Shown: positions 1 through 7,194, counted from the first letter of the stretch. The stretch is DNA of 11,086 bases from Dehalococcoidia bacterium UBA2158 (GCA_002328185.1 DCWQ01000058.1:3166-14251), one strand, 5' to 3'. The notes: a model not told the origin generated them from the sequence alone. Program-made: numbers and translations.

Positions 1-40
1 CGCCCTGAACGCAGCGCGTCTGCCGTTCCGCCACCTCGGC
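1..40 (-). tRNA. tRNA-Leu (anticodon CAG), 5' part only
   Basis: Read on the minus strand, the window edge carries the 5' half of a leucine tRNA. It begins GCCGAGG, continues with a D-arm of the tRNA-Leu type (GGCGGAA...GGCAGACGCGC) and enters an anticodon stem-loop with loop TTCAGGG. The anticodon CAG is the complement of bases 5-7. The gene is cut after the first 3' anticodon-stem bases, so the long variable arm, T-arm and CCA are outside. It lies 48 bases downstream of tRNA-Val on the same strand, so the two may be co-transcribed. Confidence 0.85.
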
Positions 41-88
41 ATTAGGGAGTCAGGCTTGCCGCCGTGACTCTTGGCATCCCAAACTACA

Positions 89-164
89 TGGTGGGCGATG
101 GAGGGGTCGAACCTCCGACCTCCTCGGTGTGAACGAGGCGCTCTAACCACTGAGCTAACCGCCC
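89..164 (-). tRNA. tRNA-Val (anticodon CAC)
   Basis: This is a complete 76-base cloverleaf with CCA encoded. The acceptor stem GGGCGGT pairs with ATCGCCC (one G-T pair). The D-arm is GCTC...GAGC. The anticodon stem CCTCG/CGAGG encloses loop TTCACAC, with anticodon CAC reading the GUG valine codon. The T-arm is GGAGG-TTCGACC-CCTCC, followed by discriminator A and CCA at bases 89-91. A consensus-like promoter lies just upstream on the minus strand. Confidence 0.96.
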
Positions 165-185
165 CTTGCCTGTGGGACAAGATAA

Positions 186-214
186 ATTATAGGTACAGGC
201 ACGCCTCTACGCAA
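186..214 (-). promoter_or_regulatory. Sigma70-type promoter of tRNA-Val
   Basis: On the minus strand a perfect -10 TATAAT (bases 191 down to 186) lies 21 bases before the tRNA 5' end. A -35-like TTGCGT (bases 214 down to 209) sits a standard 17 bases further upstream. Position and spacing fit a dedicated tRNA promoter, so the tRNAs need not depend on read-through from the SDR gene. An imperfect GC-rich inverted repeat around 203-230 overlaps the -35. Confidence 0.7.
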
Positions 215-284
215 GCGGCGTGGGAGGCGGGCCACGGTTCTTCTTTCCGACTCCAAAGCAAGAAAACCCGGTTGCACTGGAGCT

Positions 285-1034
285 TTATTGGGCAGTCATG
301 CCGCCATCAATCACCAGTTCAGCCCCGGTCACGAACGACGACTCATCTGAGGCCAGGTAAAGGATACCCGCCGCAATGTCTTCCGGCTGGCCCATGCGCC
401 CCAGAGGCATCTTGGCGACCCGCTCCTCGTGGATGTTGGGCACGTCATGGTGGGCACGGGTCATGGGCGAATCGACAAAGCCAGGATGGACCGAGTTGGC
501 CCGGATGTTCTCGGACGCGTATTGAATGGCGGTGGACTTGTTGAAGATGCGGACCGCGCCCTTCGAAGCGTGGTATGCCGCCGAAGTTCCGCTGCCGACC
601 AGGCCGTAGATGGAAGATATGTTGATGATGGAGCCTCCGCCGGCCTTCCGCATTTCGGGGATTGCGGCCTTGGTGCCCAGGAACACTCCCTTCACATTCA
701 CGTCCATGACCTTGTCCCAGGCTTCGGACGAGGTCTCTTCCACTCCAGTGCGGTGGCTGACGCCGGCATTGTTAACCAGGATGTCGAGCTTGCCGAAGCT
801 GGACACTGCAGCCTGTACGGCGCTGTTCCAGCTATCTTCACTGGTTACATCCAGGTTCACGAACAGCGCCCGGCCCCCGGACTCGGCGATCAAGGCCTCG
901 GTGGCCCGGCCTTCATCTTCCAGAAGGTCGGCGATCACCACGGCCGCGCCTTCTTTGGCCAGCAACTTGGCCGTGGCCGCGCCGATCCCTCCGGCGCCGC
1001 CGCTGATCAGGGCTACTTTGCCTGTAACACGCAT
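285..1034 (-). CDS. SDR-family NAD(P)-dependent oxidoreductase
   Basis: This is a classical short-chain dehydrogenase of 249 aa, the usual length for the family. Seen in the protein: the Rossmann glycine motif GGAGGIG (residues 12-18); Asp36 at the end of the second strand, which normally favours NAD(H) over NADP(H); DV at 62-63; NNAG (88-91); and the catalytic tetrad Asn113, Ser141, Tyr154 and Lys158 (YHASK). The C-terminus ends in the family-typical VIDGG. The segment after the active site (ASKGAVR, then VHPGFVDSPM) resembles cyclopentanol or hydroxysteroid dehydrogenase-like members, but the alcohol/ketone substrate cannot be read from sequence. The ATG at 1034 has an AGAGGT SD (1045-1040) and a consensus promoter upstream. 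It is clearly more GC-rich than the plus-strand genes to its right. Long ORFs on the opposite strand here are GC-driven shadows. Confidence 0.95.
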   Translation of the reverse strand: MRVTGKVALISGGAGGIGAATAKLLAKEGAAVVIADLLEDEGRATEALIAESGGRALFVNLDVTSEDSWNSAVQAAVSSFGKLDILVNNAGVSHRTGVEETSSEAWDKVMDVNVKGVFLGTKAAIPEMRKAGGGSIINISSIYGLVGSGTSAAYHASKGAVRIFNKSTAIQYASENIRANSVHPGFVDSPMTRAHHDVPNIHEERVAKMPLGRMGQPEDIAAGILYLASDESSFVTGAELVIDGGMTAQ

Positions 1035-1072
1035 GGTCTACCTCTATCTAGCAGGTTTGGCTGTGGGTGGGG

Positions 1073-1100
1073 ATTATAGCAGTCAGCGGTTAGCCGTCAG
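1073..1100 (-). promoter_or_regulatory. Extended -10 promoter of the SDR gene
   Basis: On the minus strand TGCTATAAT supplies a perfect -10 TATAAT (1078 to 1073) with the TGn extension. CTGACG (1100 to 1095, four of six matches to TTGACA) lies 16 bases upstream. The predicted transcript would start near 1066 and have a leader of about 30 bases containing the SDR gene's AGAGGT ribosome site. Confidence 0.7.
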
Positions 1101-1147
1101 GTAATTTCGCTTCTGGGTTCAATATACCCCCGATTCGTTCGAGGGAG

Positions 1148-1513
1148 ATGTTGAAGGAGCTACTAAGAAGCCCGGAGATGGAGCGTCTAATCGAAGTATT
1201 CTGGCTTGCTGATTGGTACGAGAGCAGTTTAGGGATTTCCCAAGACACCTCCGGGAATTGGGCTGTTTTGGCCTATAAGCCGTGGGGTAGCATAATACGG
1301 AGGGATGCATATGACCGCGCACTAGATGAAAACCGAATCAGTCCGTCATTGAATGTCGTGTACCGAAAGGACGGCAACGGGAATATCTTCGCTATGGAAT
1401 TGGTACCAAATGACGGCGGTGTTTATAGAAGGAAACCGCCAAAGAATTTCGAAGAATTGGAACCGAGTGATGCTGCTCAGTGGGTATCAGACAATGTGAA
1501 GTCCGCCGCTTGA
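1148..1513 (+). CDS. Hypothetical protein, 121 aa
   Basis: I do not recognise this family. The product is a soluble-looking protein with no signal peptide or membrane helix. Its N-terminal third is helical and aromatic-rich (VFWLADWYESS), its middle looks beta-rich (NVVYRKDGNGNIFAMELV), and it has a KPPKNFEELEPSDAAQW segment near the C-terminus. The start is uncertain. The ATG at 1148 directly abuts GAGGGAG (1141-1147), which is too close for that SD. TTG at 1151, or ATG at 1178 behind CCCGGAG, would give proteins of 120 or 111 aa. A strong intrinsic terminator begins 34 bases after the TGA, supporting a genuine single-gene transcript. It is AT-richer than the divergent SDR gene. Confidence 0.65.
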   Translation: MLKELLRSPEMERLIEVFWLADWYESSLGISQDTSGNWAVLAYKPWGSIIRRDAYDRALDENRISPSLNVVYRKDGNGNIFAMELVPNDGGVYRRKPPKNFEELEPSDAAQWVSDNVKSAA

Positions 1514-1547
1514 GGAATTTCGGTCTATTTTGGATGCTCTTTAAGAC

Positions 1548-1574
1548 AAAAGCCCCTTAACAGAGGGGCTTTTT
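1548..1574 (+). terminator. Rho-independent terminator
   Basis: A perfect 10-bp stem, AAAAGCCCCT (1548-1557) with AGGGGCTTTT (1564-1573), has a 6-base loop TAACAG and ends in a T run (1570-1574) followed by an AT-rich stretch. It closes the 1148-1513 gene. The A-rich left side means it could also act in the opposite direction. Confidence 0.93.
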
Positions 1575-1725
1575 ATATACTGTCATCTATGCCGTTATGA
1601 TCTTTGGTTTTACTATATGTGTATCGAGTAATCAAAGGGTAATTTATGTATCAGCAATACCGTCAAGTTCAGTCTTGCCTATCGTTTGGCGATACTCATA
1701 GAGGATAAAAGGAGGCAGATAAGAA

Positions 1726-1953
1726 ATGCTGGCAGTTATAGGTCTTTTAATCCTCGTAATCGTTGTACTTGTTATCTTTGGAGGTTGGCGAATGGCCTTG
1801 GCCTACAAAGGAAGCAAGAGAGCAAAAGCGCTCGGGGAGAGGGCCGTTACTGAGATGCGGTTACGGTATGCCTTAGAAGACCAATTAGCTGAAGAACGGG
1901 AAAGAAGGATTCAGTTAGAAAATGAATTGGCGGAATTTAAAGAAGACGACTGA
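1726..1953 (+). CDS. Small membrane-anchored coiled-coil protein, 75 aa
   Basis: The family is not recognised. A single very hydrophobic N-terminal helix (about residues 2-20, rich in I, L and V) is followed by a basic stretch (YKGSKRAK, 27-34) that would stay in the cytoplasm by the positive-inside rule. The rest is a highly charged helix with heptad-like spacing (about 38-72, ALEDQLAEERER... ELAEFKEDD), likely a short coiled coil for oligomerisation or partner binding. The start is firm: AAAAGGAGG (1707-1715) is one of the strongest ribosome sites in the window, 10 bases before the ATG. The preceding 150 bases (1575-1725) are AT-rich. A small TATCG/CGATA hairpin near 1680-1695 is visible there, but no convincing promoter. 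Confidence 0.72.
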   Translation: MLAVIGLLILVIVVLVIFGGWRMALAYKGSKRAKALGERAVTEMRLRYALEDQLAEERERRIQLENELAEFKEDD

Positions 1954-2032
1954 GAAAGATTCTGAGCTTTGGCGGCGCCGCTAATTACCGCGAATACAAT
2001 CTGGTCCTGCGGGCCCATCCAGTGAGAATGTG

Positions 2033-2929
2033 ATGGCGATTTGGTTGGCGCTCCTTTCAGCAGCAATTTTCGGACTTGTTACTGTCACAGATAAACGTCT
2101 GATAGCAGTAAACATGCCAGATCTTTCTAGCTTTTATCTAATAATTGTAATAAGTCTGTACGGCCACACTGGGCTTGCGCTGGCCGTGTTTGGGATTCCG
2201 GAACAACTACCTTTAGGTCATCTCCTGTTGGCTGGATTAGCTGGGTTATTTTGGGGCGCCGCACTTTGGACGATGTTCATGAGCTATAGGCTTGAGGAAG
2301 CCTCGCGGGCATCCGCAGTGATTCACACGTTCCCGGTCTTTGTGGCCTTACTGGCCATGCCTTTCTTGGGAGAACTCCTCTCCATCTCCCAATGGTTTGC
2401 AATTCTTATTGTCGTGATCGGAGCGTTTTCCATATCAATAAGAAGCTCATCAGGTAATCTGTTCTCCTTTAACAGAGCTTTCCCAATATTGATGGCGGCA
2501 AGCATGTTTACCGCCTTGGCTCATATCAGCGGTAAATATGCCCTCGAACAAATCGAGGTGGAATTCGTATACGCGTTGAGAAATTTGTGTATGGCTAGTT
2601 TCCTCGCGATGTTTTGTCGACCTAAAGATGTGGTCACCGTTATTCACGCGTTGAAACATCCTCAAACGCTCGCTTTTATCGTTATCGGAGAAATGATATT
2701 GTCACCGATCGCCATATTCTTGAACGTTGCAGCGTCTAGTCTTGGTGCAATCTCCATCGTATCTACTATTACTGCATCAAGGCCATTTTTCGTATTTCTC
2801 TACGGTAGTATCCTGAGCATTCCACCATTCCGATTGCTAGACGAGACAATTGACAGAAGAACGCTTACTACCAAAGCGGTCTCAATAGCATTGATAATTG
2901 GAGGAATAGCACTACTATCTTTTGGATAA
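2033..2929 (+). CDS. EamA/DMT-family transporter
   Basis: A 298-aa integral membrane protein with about ten hydrophobic segments arranged as two EamA repeats (about 3-137 and 150-297). This is the length and layout of the drug/metabolite transporter superfamily. The end of repeat 1 carries the typical pattern of that family: a polar SYRLEEASRASA stretch, a helix ending in PVFVALLAM, FLGE and a closing GAFSIS helix. Members export or import small organic solutes; the substrate cannot be assigned. ATG at 2033 is chosen; the GTG at 2030 directly before it would add one residue. The upstream SD is weak (GTGAG region). The gene is AT-rich by eye (for example 18 of 60 G/C in 2101-2160), unlike the flanking SDR and the Mo-enzyme genes, which may indicate separate acquisition. 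No terminator is visible behind it. Confidence 0.9.
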   Translation: MAIWLALLSAAIFGLVTVTDKRLIAVNMPDLSSFYLIIVISLYGHTGLALAVFGIPEQLPLGHLLLAGLAGLFWGAALWTMFMSYRLEEASRASAVIHTFPVFVALLAMPFLGELLSISQWFAILIVVIGAFSISIRSSSGNLFSFNRAFPILMAASMFTALAHISGKYALEQIEVEFVYALRNLCMASFLAMFCRPKDVVTVIHALKHPQTLAFIVIGEMILSPIAIFLNVAASSLGAISIVSTITASRPFFVFLYGSILSIPPFRLLDETIDRRTLTTKAVSIALIIGGIALLSFG

Positions 2930-2981
2930 TTAGGGTCTAAAACGAGGAATCGGGCTCTTCGCTAGATCCCGCTCATTGGAG

Positions 2982-3188
2982 ATGGAAGTAATGAATAGGC
3001 TCTCCAGCTTGGACGTAACCCACAACCGGGACCTGGGGAACATACAGCACCAGTACTCAATCCTGGTGCACTAGTCCACTTTGGACGACTTACGTACCCA
3101 TGATTCGATCCTGGAAACACTGATGCCAGAAGGTAACAAAAGTAGGGTGTCGGGAGATCGAGTCGAGGCGTACAAAATCCGCGCCTAA
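2982..3188 (+). pseudogene. Possible TAG-interrupted small ORF
   Basis: From ATG 2982 (or ATG 2991, nine bases after GGAG at 2978-2981) one frame runs 30 codons to TAG 3072-3074. It then continues in the same frame for 37 more sense codons to TAA 3186-3188. The composition on both sides looks protein-like and helical, with echoing segments SSLDVTHNRDL before and STLDDLRTHDSIL after the stop. The family is unknown. It may be a decayed gene, a 30-aa peptide, or chance. Because the frame is short, chance is a real possibility. Confidence 0.25.
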
Positions 3189-3230
3189 CTCACATTCAAA
3201 TCAAACAGTCCAACACATTTGCGTAAGGCG

Positions 3231-3260
3231 TTGGCTAGCATCTTCGATCGAGCGTATACT
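3231..3260 (+). promoter_or_regulatory. Candidate promoter P1 for the Mo-enzyme operon
   Basis: TTGGCT (3231-3236, four of six to TTGACA), an 18-base spacer and TATACT (3255-3260, five of six to TATAAT). It would give a leader of about 80 bases before the FAD-subunit gene. Confidence 0.4.
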
Positions 3261-3291
3261 TCCAAGGCTCTTTGCACCGAGGTGGAATGAG

Positions 3292-3321
3292 TTAAAAGTG
3301 TAAGTTTCTATGTCTTATAAC
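3292..3321 (+). promoter_or_regulatory. Candidate promoter P2 for the Mo-enzyme operon
   Basis: TTAAAA (3292-3297, four of six), an 18-base spacer and TATAAC (3316-3321, five of six). It lies only 28 bases before the ATG of the FAD subunit. It could be an alternative or additional start to P1. Confidence 0.35.
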
Positions 3322-3349
3322 CGGCAGACGGACCAGTAAGGACAGCGTG

Positions 3350-4225
3350 ATGAAACCAGCAAAGTTCGAATATCTCGTGCCCGACGATGTGGAAGGTGCT
3401 CTGGATCTCCTGAGAACTCATAGCGATGATGCTAAGGTTTTGGCAGGAGGCCAAAGTTTGATGCCGTTACTTAATATGAGGTTAGCTCGGCCAAAAGTCC
3501 TCGTCGATATCAATAAGATCTCTGGACTTGATTACATTTCCGAAACAAATGAAGGCAACATCTCAATAGGCGCCCTTACCCGGCAACGGCTCATAGAAAA
3601 ATCCACTTTGGTGAAAGACAATCTACCGGTGTTATCCACTGCTTTAGGTTCTGTAGGCCATGTGCAGATCCGTAATCGGGGTACCATCGGGGGCAGTATC
3701 TCCCACGCCGACCCAGCAGCAGAGATATCTGCTTTATGCCTGGCCCTCGAAGCAGAATTCGTTCTAAAGAGCCTTTCTAGTGAACGGATAGTGAACTCAG
3801 AATCTTTCTTCCTTGGCCAGCTGACCACAGCTTTAGAGCCTGAGGAACTCTTGACCGAGATCCGTTTACCTTCACTCAGCGATGGGTGGAGATGGGGTTT
3901 TCAAGAGGTTTGCAGACGACGAGGAGACTTCGCACTGGTCGGATGTGTCGCCCTGATCAGGTTGGATGACAACGGGATGTGCCAAGATGCCCGAATCAGT
4001 ATGTTCGGTGCCGGGGACACCCCTGTACGTATGCGGGAAGCCGAAACGAGGATATCCGGTTCACCTGTTGATTCCCCTGCACTCGATGACGTGGCAAGAC
4101 TAGTTTCAGAAAAATTGGACCCTGTTTCGGATATACACGCCTCAGGGGCCTATCGCAAGCAGGTTGGTGGTGCGATCGCCCGAAGGAGTTTGGAGGCGGC
4201 AACTAACCAAGGTAAAGGAGCCTAA
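3350..4225 (+). CDS. Mo-hydroxylase FAD-binding subunit (CoxM type)
   Basis: The medium subunit of a xanthine dehydrogenase / CO dehydrogenase-family enzyme takes electrons from the 2Fe-2S subunit onto FAD and passes them to an acceptor. At 291 aa it matches the usual CoxM size. The N-terminal two thirds is the FAD domain of molybdopterin dehydrogenases, with AGGQS at 32-36 and RNRGTIGGSISHADPAAE around 108-125, both FAD pyrophosphate-contacting motifs. The C-terminal third (about 180-285) matches the CO-dehydrogenase flavoprotein C-terminal domain and ends with the usual YRKQVGGAIARR helix. ATG 3350 is chosen because AAGGA (3338-3342) sits seven bases ahead; GTG 3347 would add one Met. It is the first gene of the operon, with two bases between its stop and the 2Fe-2S gene, so translation is probably coupled. 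Confidence 0.95.
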   Translation: MKPAKFEYLVPDDVEGALDLLRTHSDDAKVLAGGQSLMPLLNMRLARPKVLVDINKISGLDYISETNEGNISIGALTRQRLIEKSTLVKDNLPVLSTALGSVGHVQIRNRGTIGGSISHADPAAEISALCLALEAEFVLKSLSSERIVNSESFFLGQLTTALEPEELLTEIRLPSLSDGWRWGFQEVCRRRGDFALVGCVALIRLDDNGMCQDARISMFGAGDTPVRMREAETRISGSPVDSPALDDVARLVSEKLDPVSDIHASGAYRKQVGGAIARRSLEAATNQGKGA

Positions 4226-4227
4226 TC

Positions 4228-4704
4228 ATGACAGAAGACATGCGGAACGTGAAGCTTACTGTAAATGGTCGAGAGTACGAATCAAGCGTGGAAGTCAGGA
4301 AAACCCTTGCCGATTTCCTGAGAGAGAATCTGCAGCTAACCGGCACCCATCTGGGATGTGAGCATGGAGTCTGTGGTGCATGCACTATTTTGTTAAACGG
4401 CGATTCCATTCGATCTTGCTTACTACTCGCCGTACAAGCTGACGGTAGCGCCGTAACCACCGTTGAGGGATTAGCTGAGGAGACCGACCTGCATCCTTTA
4501 CAACGATCGTTTCAAGAAAACCATGGTCTTCAATGTGGATTTTGCACACCTGGAATGTTGATGACTGCGTATGCCTTCCTTCAAGAGAATCCTCATCCGA
4601 CCGAAGAGGAGACAAAGGATGCGATCTCTGGAAATATATGCCGTTGCACCGGATATGCGCCTATCATCCAGGCAATAGTACGGGCGAACGACAAGAGTGA
4701 CTAG
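4228..4704 (+). CDS. Mo-hydroxylase 2Fe-2S subunit (CoxS type)
   Basis: The small electron-transfer subunit carries two [2Fe-2S] clusters between the Mo site and FAD. All eight cysteines are present: Cys44, Cys49, Cys52 and Cys64 (plant-ferredoxin-like domain, CEHGVCGAC...C) and Cys103, Cys106, Cys138 and Cys140 (CGFC and CRC in the helical domain, CGFCTPGM and NICRCTGY). Its 158 aa is normal for the family. AAAGGAG (4214-4220) seven bases before the ATG is a strong SD and lies inside the end of the FAD-subunit gene. No Tat or Sec signal is visible, so the complex is expected to be cytoplasmic. The gene is followed, unusually, by a terminator-like hairpin before the next subunit gene. Confidence 0.97.
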   Translation: MTEDMRNVKLTVNGREYESSVEVRKTLADFLRENLQLTGTHLGCEHGVCGACTILLNGDSIRSCLLLAVQADGSAVTTVEGLAEETDLHPLQRSFQENHGLQCGFCTPGMLMTAYAFLQENPHPTEEETKDAISGNICRCTGYAPIIQAIVRANDKSD

Positions 4705-4720
4705 AACGAAGTCGGGATAT

Positions 4721-4766
4721 ATCCGGGGAGAACTTCGAATGTAAGTTCCAAACTCCTCGGATTTTT
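4721..4766 (+). terminator. Terminator-like hairpin between coxS- and coxL-type genes (possible attenuator)
   Basis: ATCCGGGGAG (4721-4730) pairs with CTCCTCGGAT (4753-4762) over ten positions with one G-T. Stacked inside is AACTT/AAGTT (4731-4735 with 4743-4747), with a 7-base loop and a 5-base bulge (4748-4752). TTTTT (4762-4766) follows. This is the layout of an intrinsic terminator inside the operon. A perfect palindrome GGATATATCC (4715-4724) overlaps the left arm and could offer a competing fold. Partial termination here would make the FAD and Fe-S subunits in excess over the Mo subunits, or allow regulated read-through. Confidence 0.6.
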
Positions 4767-4793
4767 CACTACGGCAGATAAGGGGTAGTAAAG

Positions 4794-7151
4794 TTGGCGC
4801 ATGCGAACGAAGGCGTACGAGGACCACAAATATCTCGAATGGTCGAGGGCCGGGGCATGTTCTTGGATGACATCAAATTGCCAGACATGTGTTATGCCGC
4901 TTTCGTCCGTAGCTTATATCCGCACGCGAAGATAACCAGGATACACGTCGACGAGGCGATGGCGATCCCAGGCGCGGTCGGCATAGTGACGCCGGATGAG
5001 GTAGTGCCTTTCGTGAACCCGATACGGCCGGCGGCTCCAGGTTCTAGCGACTTCGCTCGGCCGTACGATAGATTCCCGTTGCCTCCGGGCAAGGTAAGCT
5101 TCGTAGGGGAACCCATACTGGTGGTCGCCGCAGAAACCCCTCATATAGCTGAAGATATGGTCGACGCCATCACCATCGAATACGAGCCCATCCCAGCTCT
5201 GACGGGAGTGGACGAGAGTCTGGCCCCGGGCGCCCCAGTCATACATGAGGGAATGTCTGACAACGTATTGTTCTACCGCGAGTTTGGCGAAGGAGACGTT
5301 GACAAAGCGTTTCAGCAAGCAGACGTATTTCTAGATAAGACCTTTAATTTCCCCAGGCAGACTGCGGTTCCGTTAGAAACCCGTGGCATCATCTCGAGTT
5401 ACGACCGGGCTCAAGACCGCACGACCATCTGGACTTCCACACGGATGCCACATACAGCACTGGCATCGTTCTCCGCTGTTCTAGGCGTGCCAGAAAATGC
5501 CCTCAGGGTCATATCACCAGATGTAGGGGGAGAGTTTGGCATCAAAGCCACTGGCTATCCCGAAGCCATATCTTTGGCCATCTTGTCGAAGAAGATAGAA
5601 CGTCCGGTAAAGTGGGCTGAAGACAGGATGGAGAACCTACTCGCATGTGCCCAGGCACATGAGCAACGAGTACACGTATCGGTAGCAGCTGCCAACAACG
5701 GTAAGATATTGGGTATTCGATCAGAGGTCCTAGTGGATCAAGGAGCCCACGCACTCGGCCCCACCAGTGCAGGTCTCGAGCCGATGACTACTGGCCAGTC
5801 GATAATCGGCTGCTATCGAATCGAGAACTACCTGTGCCAAGCCTCCAATATACTCACCAACAAGTGCCCAGGTGGGGCTTATCGTGGTGTCGGAACGGTG
5901 CAGGGGATATTCGTCATAGAGCGCATAATGGATATGCTGGCACAAACCCTCGACCTTGACCCCGCAGAAGTCCGAAATCAAAATTTCATCCAGTCTGAAG
6001 ATATGCCCTACAACACAGCCGGTGGCCGCTTGTACGATAGCGGAGATTACCCGGGCTCTCTAGACAAATTACTAGCTCTATCCGACTACGAGCAGCTGCG
6101 GGAGCTTCAAAAGGATGCCAGATCGAACGGTGAGCTATTTGGTATCGGTATCGCTTGTTTTGTGGAACACACCAGCACCGGTTCTCAAGATTACATAAAA
6201 CGAGGTGTACAAGGCTTACCAGCTTTTGACTCTGCCACGATAAAAGTGGACCCGAGAGGCAACGTCACTGTAGGTATCAGTGCGCGGTCGACCGGACAAA
6301 GCCATGACAGGGTATTTGGTGCCTTAGTAGCCCAGACGTTGGGAGTCCCATTTGAAACGATCAGGATCGTCGAAGGTGATACGGATGCCACCCCGTTCGG
6401 GTCAGGCACGGGAGTAAGTAGGAGCGCAGTAAGCTCCGGTGGCGCTATCAGGAGAGCTGCGAACGATATCAAGTCGAAGACCCTGGAGTTGGCCCGATTT
6501 TTCTTGGAAGGCGAAGAAGGGGAGTTAGACATCATCGATGGGGAGATATTCGTAGTTTCAGACCCAACGCGCCGAGTGTCATTCCCCAGAGTAGCCGCCG
6601 CCGCTTATGACGCGTCCAGGGAAATTTCCCTTCCAGACAATATTGAGCGTGGATTACAGATCACCCGGACCTTCGATCCTCCTCATCAAGTGTTTGGAAA
6701 CGGGGCTCATCTAGCGGTGGTCCGTATCAACCCTGAGACCGGGCTGGTGGAAATCGAAAAGTATTTCGTCGTTGAAGATTGCGGCACCATCCTAGACCAT
6801 GGGATCGTCGATAGCCAGGTTATAGGAGGGGTGGCCATGGGTATCGGAAACGCCCTGTACGAGGAACTCAAATATGATAACGACGGGCAATTTATCACTG
6901 GTTCTTTGATGGACTACCTTATTCCAACATCGCTAGACATCCCTGAGATTCAAACGCTTCACACCGAGACACCTTCCCCGTTCACAGAAGGCGGCGTAAA
7001 AGGGGTTGGGGAGGCCGGCACTGTGGGAGCGTACTCGGCGGTAGCGAATGCGGTCGCCGATGCCTTAATCCCGTTGAACGTAGACCTCACTGAGCCTCCA
7101 GTAGGCCCCGATAGGGTATGGCGATTGATCAATTCTTCCGGGAACAATTGA
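4794..7151 (+). CDS. Mo-hydroxylase large subunit 1 (CoxL/XDH family, non-CO type)
   Basis: The catalytic subunit would bind molybdenum-pterin cytosine dinucleotide and hydroxylate an unidentified organic substrate with water-derived oxygen. It is 785 aa (CoxL is about 800). Residues about 15-120 form the a/b hammerhead domain (VEGRGMFLDDIKLPDMCYAAF), and the two Mo-binding domains follow. The catalytic Glu is present as Glu740 in GVKGVGEAGT. The active-site loop is AYRGVGT (362-368), not CO-dehydrogenase AYRCSFR and not the common AYRGAGR. The usual GGGFG is GGEFG (245-249), and the Mo-contacting Gln of the family appears to be Arg217 (STRMPH). The start is TTG 4794: AGGGG (4781-4785) lies eight bases ahead, and the next ATG (4839) would remove the conserved N-terminus. 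Its 89-base gap from the Fe-S gene holds the hairpin at 4721-4766. Confidence 0.93.
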   Translation: MAHANEGVRGPQISRMVEGRGMFLDDIKLPDMCYAAFVRSLYPHAKITRIHVDEAMAIPGAVGIVTPDEVVPFVNPIRPAAPGSSDFARPYDRFPLPPGKVSFVGEPILVVAAETPHIAEDMVDAITIEYEPIPALTGVDESLAPGAPVIHEGMSDNVLFYREFGEGDVDKAFQQADVFLDKTFNFPRQTAVPLETRGIISSYDRAQDRTTIWTSTRMPHTALASFSAVLGVPENALRVISPDVGGEFGIKATGYPEAISLAILSKKIERPVKWAEDRMENLLACAQAHEQRVHVSVAAANNGKILGIRSEVLVDQGAHALGPTSAGLEPMTTGQSIIGCYRIENYLCQASNILTNKCPGGAYRGVGTVQGIFVIERIMDMLAQTLDLDPAEVRNQNFIQSEDMPYNTAGGRLYDSGDYPGSLDKLLALSDYEQLRELQKDARSNGELFGIGIACFVEHTSTGSQDYIKRGVQGLPAFDSATIKVDPRGNVTVGISARSTGQSHDRVFGALVAQTLGVPFETIRIVEGDTDATPFGSGTGVSRSAVSSGGAIRRAANDIKSKTLELARFFLEGEEGELDIIDGEIFVVSDPTRRVSFPRVAAAAYDASREISLPDNIERGLQITRTFDPPHQVFGNGAHLAVVRINPETGLVEIEKYFVVEDCGTILDHGIVDSQVIGGVAMGIGNALYEELKYDNDGQFITGSLMDYLIPTSLDIPEIQTLHTETPSPFTEGGVKGVGEAGTVGAYSAVANAVADALIPLNVDLTEPPVGPDRVWRLINSSGNN

Positions 7152-7194
7152 ACATATCTCACTATCTGCTCATCTGAATCGATAAGGTTTCAAC

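Larger units (their letters stand above)
2930..3349 (+). other. 420-base gap before the Mo-enzyme operon
   Basis: No intact gene is recognised. The gap contains a reading frame split by a TAG (2982-3188), a 7-bp hairpin GCACCAG/CTGGTGC with a 9-base loop (3047-3069) lacking a T run, and two candidate promoters upstream of the operon start. The long spacing suggests the operon is regulated separately from the EamA gene. Confidence 0.5.

Noticed and set aside
203..230. GC-rich inverted repeat between tRNA-Val and the SDR gene as a terminator
   Set aside because: The pairing is imperfect, there is no T run on either strand, and it overlaps the tRNA promoter's -35 region.
71..1104. Several plus-strand open frames of 157-216 codons across the SDR gene and tRNAs
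   Set aside because: They lie opposite a complete SDR with all catalytic motifs and an intact tRNA. Their sequences are low-complexity and have no family motifs, so they are GC-driven shadows.
3047..3069. Hairpin GCACCAG/CTGGTGC as a terminator of the EamA gene
   Set aside because: The 7-bp stem has a 9-base loop and no following T run, and it lies over 100 bases past the stop codon inside the split ORF.
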